Origin: Candidatus Heimdallarchaeota archaeon AB_125
Lineage (GTDB): Archaea; Asgardarchaeota; Heimdallarchaeia; Heimdallarchaeales; Heimdallarchaeaceae
NCBI GenBank assembly: GCA_001940755.1
Contig: MEHH01000190.1
Location: 1-5,729 of the forward strand
Direction of reading: 5' to 3'
Length of the DNA stretch: 5,729 nt
Shown here piece by piece: positions 4,741 through 5,729 of this stretch (position 1 is the first letter of the stretch; every line of letters begins with the position of its first letter). The notes below the pieces were generated by a model, which was not told where the DNA came from, searched no databases, and saw only the letters and a list, made by a program, of their open reading frames with translations. The position numbers and the translations under genes were made by a program.

Positions 4741-5729
4741 TTATTCAAAGTCATTTCTGGAAGCGACAGCTTCTTCCTCTTTCTTTTCTTCTTCGGAAAT
4801 TTCTTCCACTTCTTCCTCTTCATCTGGGACTTTTAATTCCTTAATTTCTTCTATGACTTTTTCTTTTAATTCTTTCTTGGGTTCTTTGAGATCTTTCTTT
4901 AATTCATACTTGATCTCTTCTTTGATCTCTTCTTTGATTTCTTCAATAATCGTCTCCTTTAGCTCTTCCATGCTTTCTTCAGATTTCAGCTCTTTAGTTA
5001 CTTCCTTCTTTACTTCTTTCTTTGGTTCAGCTTTAACTTCTTTGACGACTTCTTTCTTAATCTTTTCAATGACTTCTTCTTTTACTTCTTCTTTGATTTC
5101 GTCCATTTCTGTCATTTCTTCTTCCTCCTCTTCTTCCTCTTTTTCTATAACTTCTTTAACTTTCTTATCTTTTTTAATCTCAGGAATTTCATCTTCCTCT
5201 TCTGCTACTTTATCTTCTTCTTTTTCCTTATCAGTTATCCCTAAGATGTCCTTTTTCACTTCTTCTTTTATCGATTCTTTTAAGGATTTATCAATGACTA
5301 TTTTCTCCTCTTCTTCCTCTTCTTCCTTAGGAATTACTATCTCTTCTTTTACCTCTTTTTCTTCTTCTACCTCTGTTTCTACCTCTTCCTTGACCTCTTC
5401 TTTCTTAATCACTATTTTTCTTTTAGCAATTAGAATTGGCATAGAGATATCTGAATCTTCAAGTAAATCTGTGAAGAAACCATACAAACTTGAGTGTTTT
5501 GTAGGCATGTAGATCATTAACATACCGGTATCTTTTCCAAAAGAAGCTAGCTCTTTTTTGAAAACATCTACTTTATCTGTAGAAAGAACATGAGAATCTA
5601 CATAACGTGAAGCCTCACGAAAAACTTCTGAATTAGCTCTTTCGAATCTTTCTAAATCTTCTTTAGATTTTTTTACAAGAGCTTCTATTTCTCCTTCACT
5701 CTTATCGTCATGATAACTGGGATCTATGT
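4741..5729 (-). CDS. Protein with long Glu/Lys tetrad-repeat tail, 5' end outside window
   Basis: The frame is open from the right edge to the TAA at 4743-4741, giving 328 visible residues. A Met at 5523 is not a convincing start, because the 68 codons before it also read as protein (for example EIEALVKKSKEDLERFERAN, then FKKELASFGKDTG). Visible residues 1-107 look folded: a charged helical part, then the hydrophobic, possibly strand-forming MLMIYMPTKH, LYGFFTDLLEDS and MPILIAKRKIVI. I recognise no family. Residues about 108-319 are almost wholly Glu and Lys with Ile, Val or Leu at strict four-residue spacing (IKEEVKEEVIEKIKKEVVKE; IEEIKEEIKEEIKYELKKDL), interrupted by all-Glu runs. Such i/i+4 Glu-Lys patterns favour long, stable single helices. 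The tail ends AVASRNDFE. There is no membrane segment or signal visible. It may act as a rigid spacer or scaffold, but that is inference. A separate promoter and 103 bp separate it from the permease downstream. Confidence 0.75.
   Translation of the reverse strand, partial: IDPSYHDDKSEGEIEALVKKSKEDLERFERANSEVFREASRYVDSHVLSTDKVDVFKKELASFGKDTGMLMIYMPTKHSSLYGFFTDLLEDSDISMPILIAKRKIVIKKEEVKEEVETEVEEEKEVKEEIVIPKEEEEEEEKIVIDKSLKESIKEEVKKDILGITDKEKEEDKVAEEEDEIPEIKKDKKVKEVIEKEEEEEEEEMTEMDEIKEEVKEEVIEKIKKEVVKEVKAEPKKEVKKEVTKELKSEESMEELKETIIEEIKEEIKEEIKYELKKDLKEPKKELKEKVIEEIKELKVPDEEEEVEEISEEEKKEEEAVASRNDFE

Noticed and set aside
4688..5512. Ser-rich ORF of 274 codons on the + strand.
   Set aside because: It is the mirror of the Glu/Lys-rich gene: GAA/GAG/AAG codons read backwards give Ser/Phe/Leu runs. 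No independent coding signal.
4741..5523. A complete 260-residue gene starting at the ATG at 5523.
   Set aside because: The 68 upstream codons to the window edge have no stop and read like protein, and no ribosome-binding motif or promoter is evident before this ATG.

Overview
The window is about two-thirds A+T and is most likely archaeal. Short intergenic regions carry TATA-like boxes about 25-30 nt upstream of ATG codons with no ribosome-binding site, which suggests leaderless transcripts. Two other genes start at TTG behind GGTG-type Shine-Dalgarno motifs, and T-rich tracts follow stop codons. The small winged-helix regulator and the very Lys/Glu-rich protein would fit an Asgard-type or other mesophilic archaeon. 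That placement is inference, because no rRNA or other marker gene is present.

Layout from left to right. (1) The 3' part of an ArsR-like winged-helix regulator (+), cut by the left edge, followed at once by a near-perfect hairpin. (2) Convergent to it, a complete C45-type Ntn-hydrolase (acyl-CoA:6-aminopenicillanate acyltransferase-like, -) with a TTG start and a clear Gly-Cys self-processing site. A widely spaced 11-bp inverted repeat spans its 3' end. (3) A 310-bp gap, 1962-2271, with four TTCGAA palindromes at 17-19 bp spacing over the likely hydrolase promoter. It also holds a GC-richer segment that looks like a broken gene tail. (4) Two tandem small three-helix membrane proteins (+). They are paralogues, each with its own promoter, sharing a Cys-Gly loop motif and the identical C-terminus VIPMC. 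(5) Convergent to them, a complete ArsB/NhaD-type (ion transporter superfamily) permease (-) with a TTG start. A hairpin between the converging genes includes its stop codon. (6) Upstream of the permease on the same strand, the 3' part of a gene for a protein with a folded N-terminal region and a tail of about 210 residues made almost only of Glu, Lys and spaced Ile/Val/Leu. Its frame stays open to the right edge, so the gene begins outside the window.

No pathway clearly joins these genes; the mixed orientations and separate promoters suggest independent units. The most distinctive items are the VIPMC membrane-protein pair, the TTCGAA operator-like array, the tetrad-repeat Glu/Lys protein, and the remnant with an A7 run in the 310-bp gap.
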